Origin: Bolinopsis microptera
Taxonomy: Eukaryota > Ctenophora > Tentaculata > Lobata > Bolinopsidae
Assembly: GCF_026151205.1 (NCBI RefSeq)
Contig: NC_087079.1
Location: 808,001-868,000, forward strand
Reading direction: 5' to 3'
DNA length: 60,000 bases
A model generated the notes under the pieces. The model did not search any database, had not been told where the DNA came from, and saw nothing but the letters and a program-made list of their open reading frames with translations. A program made the position numbers and the translations under genes. Numbering within the stretch: the stretch's first letter is position 1; every line of letters begins with the position of its first letter. Positions 1-11,220 of this stretch are shown one piece after another.

Positions 1-1298
1 TGTAGTGGGATTATCACATTAGACATAATAAAATACACTTTCCAGGGTCGGTCTATAGCCCCGACCAGGGAGTACCTGTAGTGGGATTATCATATTAGAC
101 ATAATAATATACACTATAGACCCGACCAGGGAGTACCTGTAGTGGGATTATCACATTAGACATAATAAAATACACTATAGCCCCGACCAGGGAGTACCTG
201 TAGTGGGATTATCACATTACACATAATAAAATACACTTTCCAGGGTCGGTCTATAGACCCGACCAGGGAGTACCTGTAGTGGGAGTATCACATTAGACAT
301 AATAAAATACACTTTCCAGGGTCGGTCTATAGCCCCGACCAGGGAGTACCTGTAGTGGGATTATCATATTAGTATAGACCAGACCAGGGAGTACCTGTAG
401 TGGGATTATCACATTAGTATAGACCCGACCAGGGAGTACCTGTAGTGGGATTATCACATTAGACATAATAAAATACACTTTCCAGGGTCGGTCTATAGCC
501 CCGACCAGGGAGTACCTGTAGTGGGATTATCATATTAGACATAATAAAATACACTTTCCAGGGTCGGTCTATAGCCCCGACCAGGGAGTACCTGTAGTGG
601 GATTATCATATTAGACATAATAAAATACACTTTCCAGGGTCGGTCTATAGACCCGACCAGGGAGTACCTGTAGTGGGATTATCACATTAGACATAATAAT
701 ATACACTTTCCAGGGTCGGTCTATAGACCCGACCAGGGAGTACCTGTAGTGGGATTATCACATTAGACATAATAATATACACTTTCCAGGGTCGGTCAAT
801 AGCCCCGACCAGAGAGTACCTGTAGTGGGATTATCACATTAGACATAATAATATACACTTTCCAGGGTCGGTCTATAGACCCGACCAGGGAGTACCTGTA
901 GTGGGATTATCACATTAGACATAATAATATACACTTTCCAGGGTCGGTCTATAGACCCGACCAGAGAGTACCTGTAGTGGGATTATCACATTAGACATAA
1001 TAAAATACACTTTCCAGGGTCGGTCTATAGACCCGACCAGGGAGTACCTGTAGTGGGATTATCACATTACACATAATAAAATACACTTTCCAGGGTCGGT
1101 CTATAGACCCGACCAGGGAGTACCTGTAGTGGGATTATAACATTAGACATAATAAAATACACTTTCCAGGGTCGGTCAATAGCCCCGACCAGGGAGTACC
1201 TGTAGTGGGATTATCACATTAGACATAATAAAATACACTATAGACCCGACCAGAGAGTACCTGTAGTGGGATTATCACATTAGACATAATAATACATT
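1..1298. repeat. Tandem satellite, 76-bp unit with shorter variants
   Basis: About 18-20 head-to-tail copies of a roughly 76-bp unit. Each unit contains GTAGTGGGATTATCACATTA followed by an imperfect dyad around GGTCGGTCTATAGACCCGAC. Shorter variants lack about 15 bp (the TTTCCAGGGTCGGTC part) or about 30 bp (for example 361-440). The array runs off the left edge. It lies just beyond the last visible exon of the minus-strand arrestin gene, so it is probably intronic. Stop-free stretches inside it are a by-product of the repeat. Confidence 0.95.
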
Positions 1299-1417
1299 AG
1301 AATTATAATAAAAACACATTTTTCTATCAGACTAATAAGATGAATGGTTCAACAAACAACAACTGATAAATTGTACCATCACATGTACCCAGGTACACTG
1401 TACTCTTAAACACTGAC

Positions 1418-2038
1418 CTAATAAAACCGTATTCTCCTTCAAAAGAAGTGGGCAGGTTTTCTGGTGGGATTTGAAATCTAAACTGATGGACATGCTCTCC
1501 CATACTGATGGTAGCTGAAACATTGAAGAACTATAAGTCACAACAAGTTTACTTGACATATTCAAGATTGTGTTTTAGGTATATACAAGAATTGCGCCCG
1601 TTGTTTCGTTTTCCTCCTAGTAAAATAAGAACTCTGATGTCTACCTGGCCCATAGATGACTTGGGTCTGGACTGGCAATACAAACTCTCGCTTTTTTACT
1701 TGTCCACCTTTCTTTAAACAGTATCCAGCCTCTCCTGAGCAAACATTTGTATTATTACAAAAATTTACAACATAAAACTATAGAAACACATGCTTATAGA
1801 AACATGATAACATTGTTACTGCTTTAATTAATGATAAAAACAAAGAACAGAGTAAGCAATTCAAAGAAGATTTAAGGCACACATGATGTTTTCACATACC
1901 AATTAATCGGATGTTGAACGATTTGATCTTGAGGGCCTCATTGACGACGAGTTTACAGTCACCGCTGACCCATTGTCCAGGATAGAATACTGCTTTGTTG
2001 CCCGTCAATTCAAAGTTGAAAGCTTTAACTTTACCCAT
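1418..2038 (-). CDS. Arrestin-domain-containing protein (ARRDC/alpha-arrestin), first three coding exons, partial
   Basis: Three exons joined by good GT-AG sites: 2038-1900 (starts MGKVKAFNFELTG), 1734-1645 and 1514-1418. Phases agree (a Gly codon is split at the first junction, an Ala codon at the second). The translation follows the arrestin N-domain: a beta-strand start with YPGQWVSGDCKLVV and LKIKSFNIRLIGEA, then HQFRFQIPPENLPTSFEG and GEYGFIR. The last is the usual LP..LPSSFEG..G.IRY signature of alpha-arrestins. These proteins act as adaptors between membrane receptors and ubiquitin ligases or endocytosis (family knowledge). The donor at 1417 (gtcagt) shows the gene continues leftwards, past or through the satellite and out of the window. 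The C-domain and any PPxY motifs are not visible. The start is the first ATG of the homologous frame. Confidence 0.85.
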
Positions 2039-2350
2039 AAACTGGGCCCATTAATAACTTACCTACAGTTATTTATCTGCAGATTAATATTTTTAATAAA
2101 ACAGTCAACAAATAAGAAAACAAATAATGTTGACCGCACAGTCAAACAATAGCAATAGCATATAAGATGCAGCAAATGCAGATATGTATTTTTATTATTC
2201 AGACCAGTGCCGAAGGTGATGCAAATAATTACTGTTTCAACCAAAACTTATTCAACTATTTATTTATATAAAAATCGTCTAAACCATGTGTTTCATAACA
2301 TACGAGAGAGCAGCAGAAATGAAGTTTTGTTAAACCCTGCAATTGTTTGT
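2039..2350. other. No gene seen; upstream of the arrestin gene
   Basis: AT-rich DNA between the arrestin start codon and a hairpin. It should contain the arrestin promoter or 5' UTR, but I recognise no defined element. Confidence 0.4.
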
Positions 2351-2391
2351 AACCTCGATTATGGAGCTTCTGAAGCTCCATAATCGAGGTT
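2351..2391. repeat. Perfect 20-bp inverted repeat with a 1-nt spacer
   Basis: The left arm AACCTCGATTATGGAGCTTC and its exact reverse complement are separated by one T. The hairpin sits directly before the retroelement tail fragment at 2392-2645. Confidence 0.9.
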
Positions 2392-2645
2392 TTTAACAAA
2401 TCAATGACACAACTGGAGGCTTGTCCAAAGAATGTAAACGATTTGTAAATAGATTAGCAGACCTCATTGCCAGGAAAAGGAAAGAGAGGTATTGCGATGT
2501 GGTAAGACATGTGAGGACAAGAATACGATTTGCAATGTTAAGAACCACACTCATTGCTCTACGAGGGTACAGAGGGAAAAAATTGACAGCAAATATGAGA
2601 AACCACTATCAGAAGTCTCTTATAACCTCATCCCTGCCCCTATGA
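2392..2645 (+). pseudogene. Retroelement C-terminal fragment, same family as 4358-5090
   Basis: The open frame includes FVNRLADLIARKRKERYCD and VRTRIRFAMLRTTLIALRG. The same signature (VR.R.RF..LRTT.IALRG.RG) ends the better-preserved copy at 4358-5090. Only the last 70-80 residues remain. The fragment is cut on the left at the hairpin and on the right at the Penelope-like remnant. Confidence 0.6.
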
Positions 2646-2689
2646 TGGAGTAGATGTGTATATATTTGATTTTTGATATTTCATATTAT

Positions 2690-3508
2690 ATAATATTAAC
2701 CAGCAGATTGTACCGCAAGCCGCAACAAAAGGATATTACCCTGCACAACAACTCTTGCCATCCTGAGTCTGTTAAGATTAATACAGTGAAGAACCTATAT
2801 AGCGAGGCTTGCCGTATCTCATCTGGCCCAGCGGAAAAGGAGCACTCTCTCAGACTCCTTGATGATCTATTACAGAAAAACGGTTACCAGAACCCAAGAC
2901 GTTATTGTAACAGTAGTAATTCTAACAGGCGTCAGAGTGTTGAGGATGATTCCAGGACAGTTCTTAATTTAGATTTTATTTCGGACAGTACTAGCAATAA
3001 GATTAGAAATTATGTAAAGCAGAACAATTTACCTATTAAAGTAAACTTTAAACCTACTTCGAAATTGAGAAATATTTTATGTAGTAACAGACCGTATGAT
3101 AAACGTGTGTGCAGTATTAATTCATGTAAAATTTGTCCTTTGATAGTTTGTAATAAAGATTGTGAAGTGAAGAATGTTGTATATAAGATTAAGTGTAAAT
3201 TATGTGACCAGCTGTACGTTGGAGAAACCAGTAGGAAAGTACATGCTCGTGTAGGAGAACACTTACGTTACGCTACCTACCCTGCTACCCCTTCTAATGT
3301 TAGTCAAGCTTTTGCCATACATTATTCGAGCTGTCATGAGGGGTTAAATCCCAGTTTAGAGGTAGATATTTTAAGAATTGAACCCAATACTGTCAGAAGA
3401 AAGATTTTCGAAGCGATGTTTATTATTAATCTGAACCCTACAATTAACAAGAGAGAAGAACTGGATACTATTAAACGTTTTATCATAGCTAGTACTGAAG
3501 AATTTTAG
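2690..3508 (+). mobile_element. Penelope-like element, 5'-truncated: end of the RT plus GIY-YIG endonuclease
   Basis: The open frame begins in the C-terminal part of a Penelope-type reverse transcriptase (SRLYRKPQQKDITLHNNS, then SCHPESVKINTVKNLYSEA). It continues through a Cys-rich linker (CSINSCKICPLIVCNKDC) into a GIY-YIG nuclease: VVYKIKCKLC, then QLYVGETSRKVHARVGEHL, and a downstream Glu in KIFEAMFI. GIY-YIG placed C-terminal to the RT is the known arrangement of endonuclease-bearing Penelope elements. The RT catalytic core is missing, so this copy cannot be autonomous. The first in-frame ATG is at 2654, but the recognisable part starts near 2690. No flanking repeats or target duplication were identified. 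Confidence 0.85.
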
Positions 3509-4357
3509 ATATTTTAGTTTCATTCCCTTTTTATTGCATACAGTTTAAGTTTTCTAGCAGTAGTAAGTTTTAATGGTTTTTCACATCTCGCTCACAATCA
3601 GTAACCACTCACTATATTTTCACTCACATTGTGTATACACCATCTCACATGTATTGTATCTTTTACCTTATCATCTGTTATCACTTACATCTTATCATCT
3701 GTTATCACTGTACATGTCATTCCATCACACGATCACAATCACGTACTTGCTGTTTAGTGGATGTTTTAAGTTTATTGAATAGCAGATCGAGTAGTGTTGT
3801 ATATATATAGATTTTGATTCTAATTTTAGTTGAGTATTTGAACAATTTGTTGTCGTTTAGCCATTTTTGATTAATAAATTTTATGAGACAGTTTTCTCAC
3901 ATATTTACCAATTTTGTCAGCATGAATAAGAAGTTGTTACTTTGAAACGTCGTTTATCCTAACAGTGCAATATCATTTGTCGCAAATCAGAATAATCAGA
4001 AACTATTTGGAAAACCCAAAAACTGTCTAATATTGGTAGCAGTGGACAATTTCCGTTACCTCTGTATTGTGCTCTGCCAATTGCAACACTGGAATTAATT
4101 TATTGTATATATACTGTTTGACACTCTTTTTCATAGTTGTGACAAAAAAAATCAATGACAAAATATTTGCCAAACACAGGTTTTAGATAAATAAAGCACA
4201 GTACATAGAAGTTCGGACTGCGGTATAGAGGGGTTATGATCTACAGTAAAACCTTGATACAGTGATACCCTGATTTACCACTGTGTTTGAGAGAAAGAGA
4301 AAAGCCACAGTATATATACGTATATTGGGGTTTGCAGTAAATCGTGCAAGGTTATGA
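3509..4357. other. No gene seen; AT-rich intergenic or transposon-derived DNA
   Basis: Runs of TCACAT and TTATCATCT from 3600 to 3730 are low complexity. I find no coding, RNA or terminal-repeat signature. Confidence 0.4.
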
Positions 4358-5090
4358 TTGTTTACATTATTTGTTAATGTTGGATTCTGTCTCAACAAAC
4401 AAGAATTCAATGACGCCCTAGCCCTTAGGTACAACTTTGGAATAAAAGATGCTGCAAGAAAATGTGTATGTGGAAGTGACAACTCAATAAACCACTCATT
4501 GATATGCAAAAGGGGTGGGTATGTATCTCTCCGCCACAATTCATTGAGAGATGTGATAGCAGAGCTATTAGAAACTGCTGGCTGTAAAGATGTTACCACT
4601 GAACCTCTCCTCATTCCTGTCAACGGGAGAGAACAGAGAGCAGGGGCCAACAAAGCAGATGGAGCTAGATTAGATGTTAGTGCTAGGAGTGTATGGAACC
4701 CATTGGAAAGGGCATTTTTAGATGTAAGAGTATTTCATGCTCAAGCTCCTTCCAATAAGGCTCTTGGATCTCCAACCACTATGTACAATAGCCACGAGAG
4801 ACAGAAAAAGAATTTATACAATAAAAGGATTGTAGAAGTCGAACATGGGACGTTTACACCGATAGTCCTATCAACCACTGGGGGTATGGGAAGGGAAGCT
4901 AATAAGTTCTTCAAGAAATTAGCGGATATCAGGCCAACGATATAGCGAGGCAATGACATTTATTAGGAAGAGAGTAAGATTTGACTTATTGAGAACAACA
5001 ATCATAGCTCTTAGAGGAGAGAGAGGGTTAAAAAGTAGTAGTGCAGTAAAAATAGCAGAATTAGATATAAATTTGGAGCCAGTTCTTTAA
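4358..5090 (+). mobile_element. Retroelement C-terminal zinc-finger and endonuclease-like module, frameshifted
   Basis: The frame 4358-4945 contains GFCLNKQEFNDALALRYNFG, then CVCGSDNSINHSLICKRGGY with Cys/His spacing like a zinc knuckle. An RHNSLRD motif follows, then ARLDVSARSVWNPLERAF and FLDVRVFHAQAPS, with spaced Asp residues resembling a PD-(D/E)XK-type nuclease, then TFTPIVLSTTGGMGREA. After a frame change near 4945 the tail resumes: FIRKRVRFDLLRTTIIALRG, ending at about 5090. The same tail is found at 2392-2645. I judge it the C-terminal end of a retroelement polyprotein; the exact clade is unknown to me and the nuclease assignment is inference. No RT core is visible upstream. Confidence 0.6.
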
Positions 5091-7204
5091 ACTGGTTTAA
5101 TTATACTACTTAAAGGGTGTTTATAAATTTTATTTAGTTTTCTATTGAATTTCTATTGAATTTTTATATAGGGTAATTGTTATATTATGTGTATATTGTT
5201 TGAATAATTTTGTTCCTTATGTGTTAAGCCCTATTTGGGGGAAGGAAATGACCGCAGTCAGGGTTTGAGGTAAATCTGGGCACGGTTAATTGGGGTATTA
5301 CTGTATACTGAACATGATTTACCACACACCCCGTATGGACTATTTTGTAAATAGTCAAAACACCAAGTTTTTTGCAAACCCCAAACCAAAAATTTGTTTT
5401 CCTAAGAACTGCATCAAAAATAAATACCAAACCAATATTTAAAAGTAGCAAACGTCGAAGAAAGCTTTTGAAGGATTCAAATTTTGAGGGATTTTTCAAT
5501 AAAAATATTGCTTGCTCAATTTTTCTACCAGGTTACTACATAACAACTCCAATACAAGAAGCAAAGCAGTTATATAATAGAGGCTCAAGTTTAAAGACTT
5601 TAACTTAAAGATAGGTGATAGAATAGATCTTGATCTTGACACACGCTACAAACCCTTTTGATCGCGGCCGAGAGAGGTATTATATAAATTGTGTAGCAAA
5701 ATATATCCATAATTGGCTTCATTTCGACCTTTCAAAATAAACCAAATATTCTAAATGTGACATGTAATTGTAAGATCATAGCAATTATTAACGGGTGATA
5801 CTCGTAAAATATTTGTTCCAACTCGGTGCGCGTCCTCGATCCTGGTAGGTTATTTAAAAAATTGGATTTTATCTTGAATAAACCCCGCGTGCGGCGCTTG
5901 CAGCCGCACCTAAAGATTTTTCGACAATGTGTGCATGTGGCTGTGTGCGCGGCGGGCTGTGTATGTGGTTGAATTTATTTATTTATCATTTATGAATATA
6001 ACATAATATGTACTAATTTTTTGTGCACAGGAGGACTATTATGGTGCAAAAACTGCTGCTCACTGCTGCTCACTGCTGCTCACTATTGCTAACTGCTGCT
6101 GTCGCGCGCGCTTCTCGCAACCACACTTCGGTAGATCGGCGAAATGCACCACTGTGCCTCACAGAGCTTCGAAGGATTGAAATAGTGAATCAACAGTTTC
6201 TTTGCACTATAGTCCTCCTGTGTGTGGTAAATACAATTTTTTTCTGTAAAAATATTTTTGAAATATGTTGTAGACATTTTTTAAAAAACCTTTGTTAATA
6301 CTAGCTTACGGCGCTTACTACTTAACCTAACAATTTTTATTAATTTTTTCCATCTTCACTTAAAAGAAATTGCTTAATGCTTGTGCAAAATGCTAAAAAA
6401 TAGTTACCTGGGGACCCAGGCTATTATGTTCATAAACATAGCCTGGCGTAATTGAACCCTCTAAAACGCGCAAATAGGCGCGTTTATGCGATTTTACAAT
6501 CAAATTATCAGATTTTACAATCTAATTCAGCGCGCGGCTCTTGTGTAAGGTAGCGTTCGTGCCCGCCCCTATCACACCTGCACCCTGACTACGCTTACGG
6601 CCTCGAGTCCCTACTATACGACTGGAGGCTAACTCTACGTGTGAAGTTATGCACTTATGAATACTCAGGACTGTATATGTTCACAATGACTCTTAGGCCA
6701 CAATTCCCAGCTCAGTGTGCGATACACAGTATATAACAATCTAGGCTCAACATAGCCGTGGGGAGTAGGAACAAGGAATACGCTTGAATAAACTAAACTA
6801 AAGCTAAAACGGATATATACAATAATTGAATGAATAAATAGATACAATTCAGAGGTAGTTGGAATATAACGGCAAGATACATAATATCTCCAAACAAGAG
6901 TCTATCGATCTAAAGTAAGCTTCTAAAACATATTTAAGTTTAACTGCTAGTCCTGCTCGATACCACACCTCTTGTGCGGTATCTCACGTGTAGCACGAAT
7001 GCTAAAGAAGTATAAAGGGTTTAGGGTGGCTATCCGGTTGGTGTCTCGGGGTACATGGCTATCCAAAGGCTGTTCAAGGTTACTGAGGCGCACCCCTATG
7101 ATCGGTGACACTAAACCAAACTAAAGGCACTCCGGCGTCTTGTTCTCGTTCTTTTATAGGCCTTGTCACCTGACCCGTTTTACACCAATTTATCCATGAC
7201 GTTT
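5091..7204. other. No gene seen; contains a 31-nt hairpin at 6416-6446
   Basis: Mixed AT-rich sequence with short CG-rich islands (5880-5960 and 6100-6130). The CTGGGGACCCAGG-type palindrome at 6408 recurs in related form near 7909 and 17413. Short open frames here show no family signature. Confidence 0.4.
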
Positions 7205-7326
7205 GCCCTCGTGATAACCCATAGTAAGCCAAAGCGATCCATAGTCGTCCATAGCACACCATAGCTACCCATTGTAGCTCATAGTCGTCCATTGCCTTCC
7301 ATAGACAGCCATTGCGAGCCATAGTC
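7205..7326. repeat. Degenerate tandem repeat of about 10 bp
   Basis: About twelve units of the type CCATAGNNNN or CCATTGNNNN, regularly spaced. The reverse strand therefore reads as repeated CNATGG and gives a spurious open frame. Confidence 0.7.
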
Positions 7327-9953
7327 GCTATTAGCGATAACGACCGTACGTTATTGATACTTTGTGCGGATATGATTCATTTAAAGAGCTTCTATAACGA
7401 CTTAAGCGGCTTGAGGTCAGTGGTTGGCATTTGCACTGTTGAGCGCGCGCGCTGTCTATGTACTCCTCACGACAGCTGATGTTAAATTCAATGAAGAATA
7501 TTATCCCTGATTGATTCTGATTTGTGTAAATCTTGCATTTACATATTCGCCCGTCCTTTGATGACTGGCGGTGTGTTGTGCCTATTTGCTGTTGCGCTGT
7601 TGGCTGTTGGCTGAGGGTGTTGTGCGCGCGTCTATTATGACATTTACATATGTAGCGCATACGTCACTTCTTTTTTATTGGTAGTTAGCGTGCACGTGAT
7701 CTTTTGCGCGGCTGTAATTGGTTCTGAACGATCACGTGAATGCGAGTCACGTGCGCTCTAACGTCCAATGAGCATTCGCACTTTTTTCAGGGCGGTGGAG
7801 GTCGTAATTCACTCAGCCCGAATAAAGATTCGGCGGAATGACAGGCTGAGCGCCGCCCAGTAAAAAAATAGCGCCGCGCATACGATTGGTGTCAATTAAA
7901 TTTAAATTGGGGGACCCCCAACCAATGTAGCTGAGACACTTCACAGCAAATGGCTTACATATTATAACCAACATTGCTTATATTCTGCCTTGTAAACAAA
8001 GAGCAAATCTTCTTAATGCCTTCTTCCTGTCCTAAAACTAAAACTTCATCCTATTAAAGTAAAGGCCAGTTGTTACCACAAGCTATTATACCGTCCCTCT
8101 CAAAAACATGCCTCAGCCTCCATCAAAAACAATTTTAGTTTTCAGTCCTTCTAGTTTCCAAAAATCTACCGAGCTAGTGTTCTGGTGTGCACAAAAGCCC
8201 CTAAGCCCGTGCATTCCTTGCCCCTGCTAGCTGCCAGTCCTTGACAAACTTCCAATAGCAAAGATCAACTAGTCATTTACAAATTGAGCACTATACAATT
8301 TTAATTGTTTTAAATATTTGACTTTGTAAAATGAGCTAAAACATTGATTTATTAGTTTCATTGATTTATTAGTTTCATTGGCTCTTGCTTGTGAATGGTG
8401 CGTCAATTACCCGCTGAAGCGGCGGGTTGAGATTTCTCCTGGGATCATTTTGTTGATTGCATACAATCTAAAATAGTATCATAAAATATTTACAAAATTT
8501 GCATAAACAAATCTAAAAGATTTAAAAACTTTTCTTTTGAGGGATGAGGTCAAGTGAAACATTTTGCAGCTCTAGATGCGGGGCCGTTGATATTCCATTG
8601 ATTCTTATTAGTGCAATGAGTGTACTTTTTAACAGATCAAATTTGAATCGTTTTTGAATTGATTTTTGACCTGGCTAATTAGTTACTGTGAAATTGTATA
8701 TTTTAAGCGTGCAAAAAAAGCGTGCAAAAAAATTGTATATGTTTGCTTTTACCAATGACAACTTTAAATATTTCATTTTGTTGGCTGATAAGAAATGGGA
8801 AGAGCCTAATCAAGTAATATTAGTCACGAACAATAGAATCATCAAAAACCAATACAATAAAACATCTTGATCAATAAATGCCTAGCAGCACCAGACAGCA
8901 GCCGTGTACCTTTTTCGACTCCGTGGAGTCCCTGATGGACTCTTGTTTACTTTTGTTAATAATCGGACCAACCTTTCTTTCTCGAAACATGTATCCTATT
9001 GTATTTCATTTATAATTATAGTATTAAGATGTGAAGATATACTAGATATTACAACGAAATAGAGGTATACCAAATTGGCCCTTGATATGAACTATAACCG
9101 TGTTGATGGTTTTCAATTTTGTATGTTGTAAGCACTTTAGTTTGTGAAGCGTTTACTCCTCCCCCTCAGCAAGACAGCTAGATTATAGATTAATGATAAT
9201 AATTGTCAAATGTCGTTATATATTATATAACAGTTATAAATGTTCAATAGTTGTAGAGCGACTTCAGGAGTAGTGGTCCACAGGGGTCCGAAAAAGCCGT
9301 ACAGGCACTTGGGTCCTTATCCTTGTCACTAATCTCAATTGGATTCGGTTTACACAAAGCATGAACATTTAGACGTACACATTGACACGATATTTATTAG
9401 AAAGCAAAAAGTATAAAATAATACGTGCGTGCGCGGCTTGAGCCGCGCCGCATAAGAACGGATGCGTGCAGGGGCTGGAGTACGCTTGTATGTAAATTAA
9501 TGAAATGTTGCATTGTAAATATTTAGAATTGACGATATATTTTGATCTAAAAGTAAATTTTACAAAGCTGGCTTTGGATTTAGGTAAGATTATAATTTAT
9601 TTTTTAAAAAACCACGGATAATTTTAAATTTATTTCTATTTGTCGTTTAATCATAAACAATTTAATCATGTTTTTAAGAATGCGCGGCTTTGGCGGCCAG
9701 TTATTGACTTATACATTAAATTGAATTTTAAATAGAAATGTGAATATATCAAAATTTAAAACTTTCAAAACGGAGGCTTATAAATATTATTATATTATGA
9801 TTGTAAAATAAAGGATAAAATTTTAAATTTGTTTCACTAAATTTGTTTCACTAATATTTCATTTCCTCATCCAGATAAAATTTGTATAAAATTGACCATT
9901 AGCACAATTTCCAGTGCATGTGATCGTTTTGTTAATTAATAATTAATTAATAC
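7327..9953. other. No gene seen
   Basis: Non-coding by eye. It has three CACGTG cores at 7690-7755 and a GC-rich block at 7831-7860 (GGCGGAATGACAGGCTGAGC) that recurs at 17455-17480. Nothing else is recognisable; the 8.4-9.95 kb part is strongly AT-rich. Confidence 0.4.
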
Positions 9954-10808
9954 TAGAGGCTCTTACGGGCATTGTCTGCTCGATACGTTAGGGACCCCAG
10001 ATACACCTTACTAGACGTATTTTTGACCGTAGAATCGATTGAAAGTGGTTTCAAGATGATTGGACTGATTGTTCTGGGGTAAAATCGCAAAAAACCGATT
10101 TTTGGGCCAAAAATAGGCCAAAAAACCATGTTTTTTGATATTTTGAGCAAGTTAATTTTGTTGGCATGTCGGCAAAACTTGCATAAAGATAGCTAAAAGA
10201 CAGCCGCACAAGATTGTATAAAAATAAAACAAATCCCTCTATTTGTTCTGAGGTAAAAATCCAAAAAAGTGGTAAAAATTTTGACTTTTTTGCTTTAAGT
10301 TTGAATAATTTTTTGCAGTTGTATTAAATCAACCCAAAAATAGTCACATCGTGTTTGCCTAAATTTTTCCTTTCCGAGAAGTACCCACTTCATATACTTA
10401 ATCGAAGTTTGAATATTGTCACTCCGCAAGCGTTTTTGCCAAATTTTCGACGCGCACTACGCGCAAAAGCATTTAGTTGTTATCAATTGGCACCTGCGCG
10501 TTCATCATAAATTTCAAACAGCTATAACTCAGCGAGATTATGTCCGTTCTAGCTCATATTTTCACACTAAATAGAAAATAATGTGATCTTATTGCTGACA
10601 AAATATGGATATAATTACTTTATTTGCCTTAGAGTAATAGACTGTCAAAGTTTAAAACGCGCATTGGTATAGCACGTGACTAATAAGGCCAAATTTATAC
10701 TTCTTAACATATTATCGATCCTTAGACATCATACTATTGTGTCCAATTAGCGGTTAGGTCTCTAAACTCGTAGCAGAAAACACGTCTTTTTGCCCGTAAG
10801 AGCCTCTA
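9954..10808. mobile_element. Non-autonomous DNA transposon (MITE-like) with 16-bp TIRs and TA flanks
   Basis: The left end GAGGCTCTTACGGGCA (9956-9971) is the exact reverse complement of the right end (10791-10806). Each end is flanked by TA (9954-9955 and 10807-10808), as expected of a Tc1/mariner-type TA duplication. The 851-bp interior has no transposase frame and is AT-rich. Superfamily assignment rests only on the TA flank. Confidence 0.7.
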
Positions 10809-10857
10809 CCTACTCTTTTAGATAAAAATTATTGGATAAAATTTAAATGTAAGTTCC

Positions 10858-10954
10858 AATGGTGAAAAATGGTTTAAATTGTACCATTTGGAAAGTCGGT
10901 TCACCAGAAAAATCATTCACAATTTTGCACCATTTTACTCCATTTTTCACCATT
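10858..10954. repeat. Short foldback, 15-bp arms
   Basis: AATGGTGAAAAATGG at 10858 is inverted exactly at 10940-10954. The 67-nt interior contains further partial copies of the CCATTT theme. It could be a very small MITE or a chance foldback in AT-rich DNA. Confidence 0.5.
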
Positions 10955-11037
10955 TGAATGTTTTGATTTAGAAATATCAAATTGAAATATTAAATTTGTA
11001 TTCTGGAGCTATATGACGATACCAGATCTCAAGATCT

Positions 11038-11140
11038 CAGTTTTGATGTACCTTACTCGCTGTGTTCACTAAAAGTTACCTGTTTTTGAGTTTTGATTCA
11101 CCTTTTTACTACTTTTTTGTTTTAATACTTTCAACACTAC
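11038..11140. repeat. Dispersed repeat, copy 1 (about 42-nt units)
   Basis: TTTTGATGTACCTTACTCGC followed by TTCACTAAAAGTTACC matches copies at 17220-17312 and 19548-19660. The right part (CTACTTTTTTGTTTT) also resembles 19655-19672. It lies just upstream of the LINE 5' region, and its nature is unknown. Confidence 0.6.
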
Positions 11141-11220
11141 TATATAACAAATAATTTGAGGACCCGAAACCGCTGAGCAGTCTCTATCTTGAACTTGCTC
11201 AACCCCATCTCACTTTGAGA

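Noticed and set aside
1-1298. CRISPR-like array of regular repeats
   Set aside because: The repeats are contiguous without unique spacers and the context is eukaryotic, so it is a satellite.
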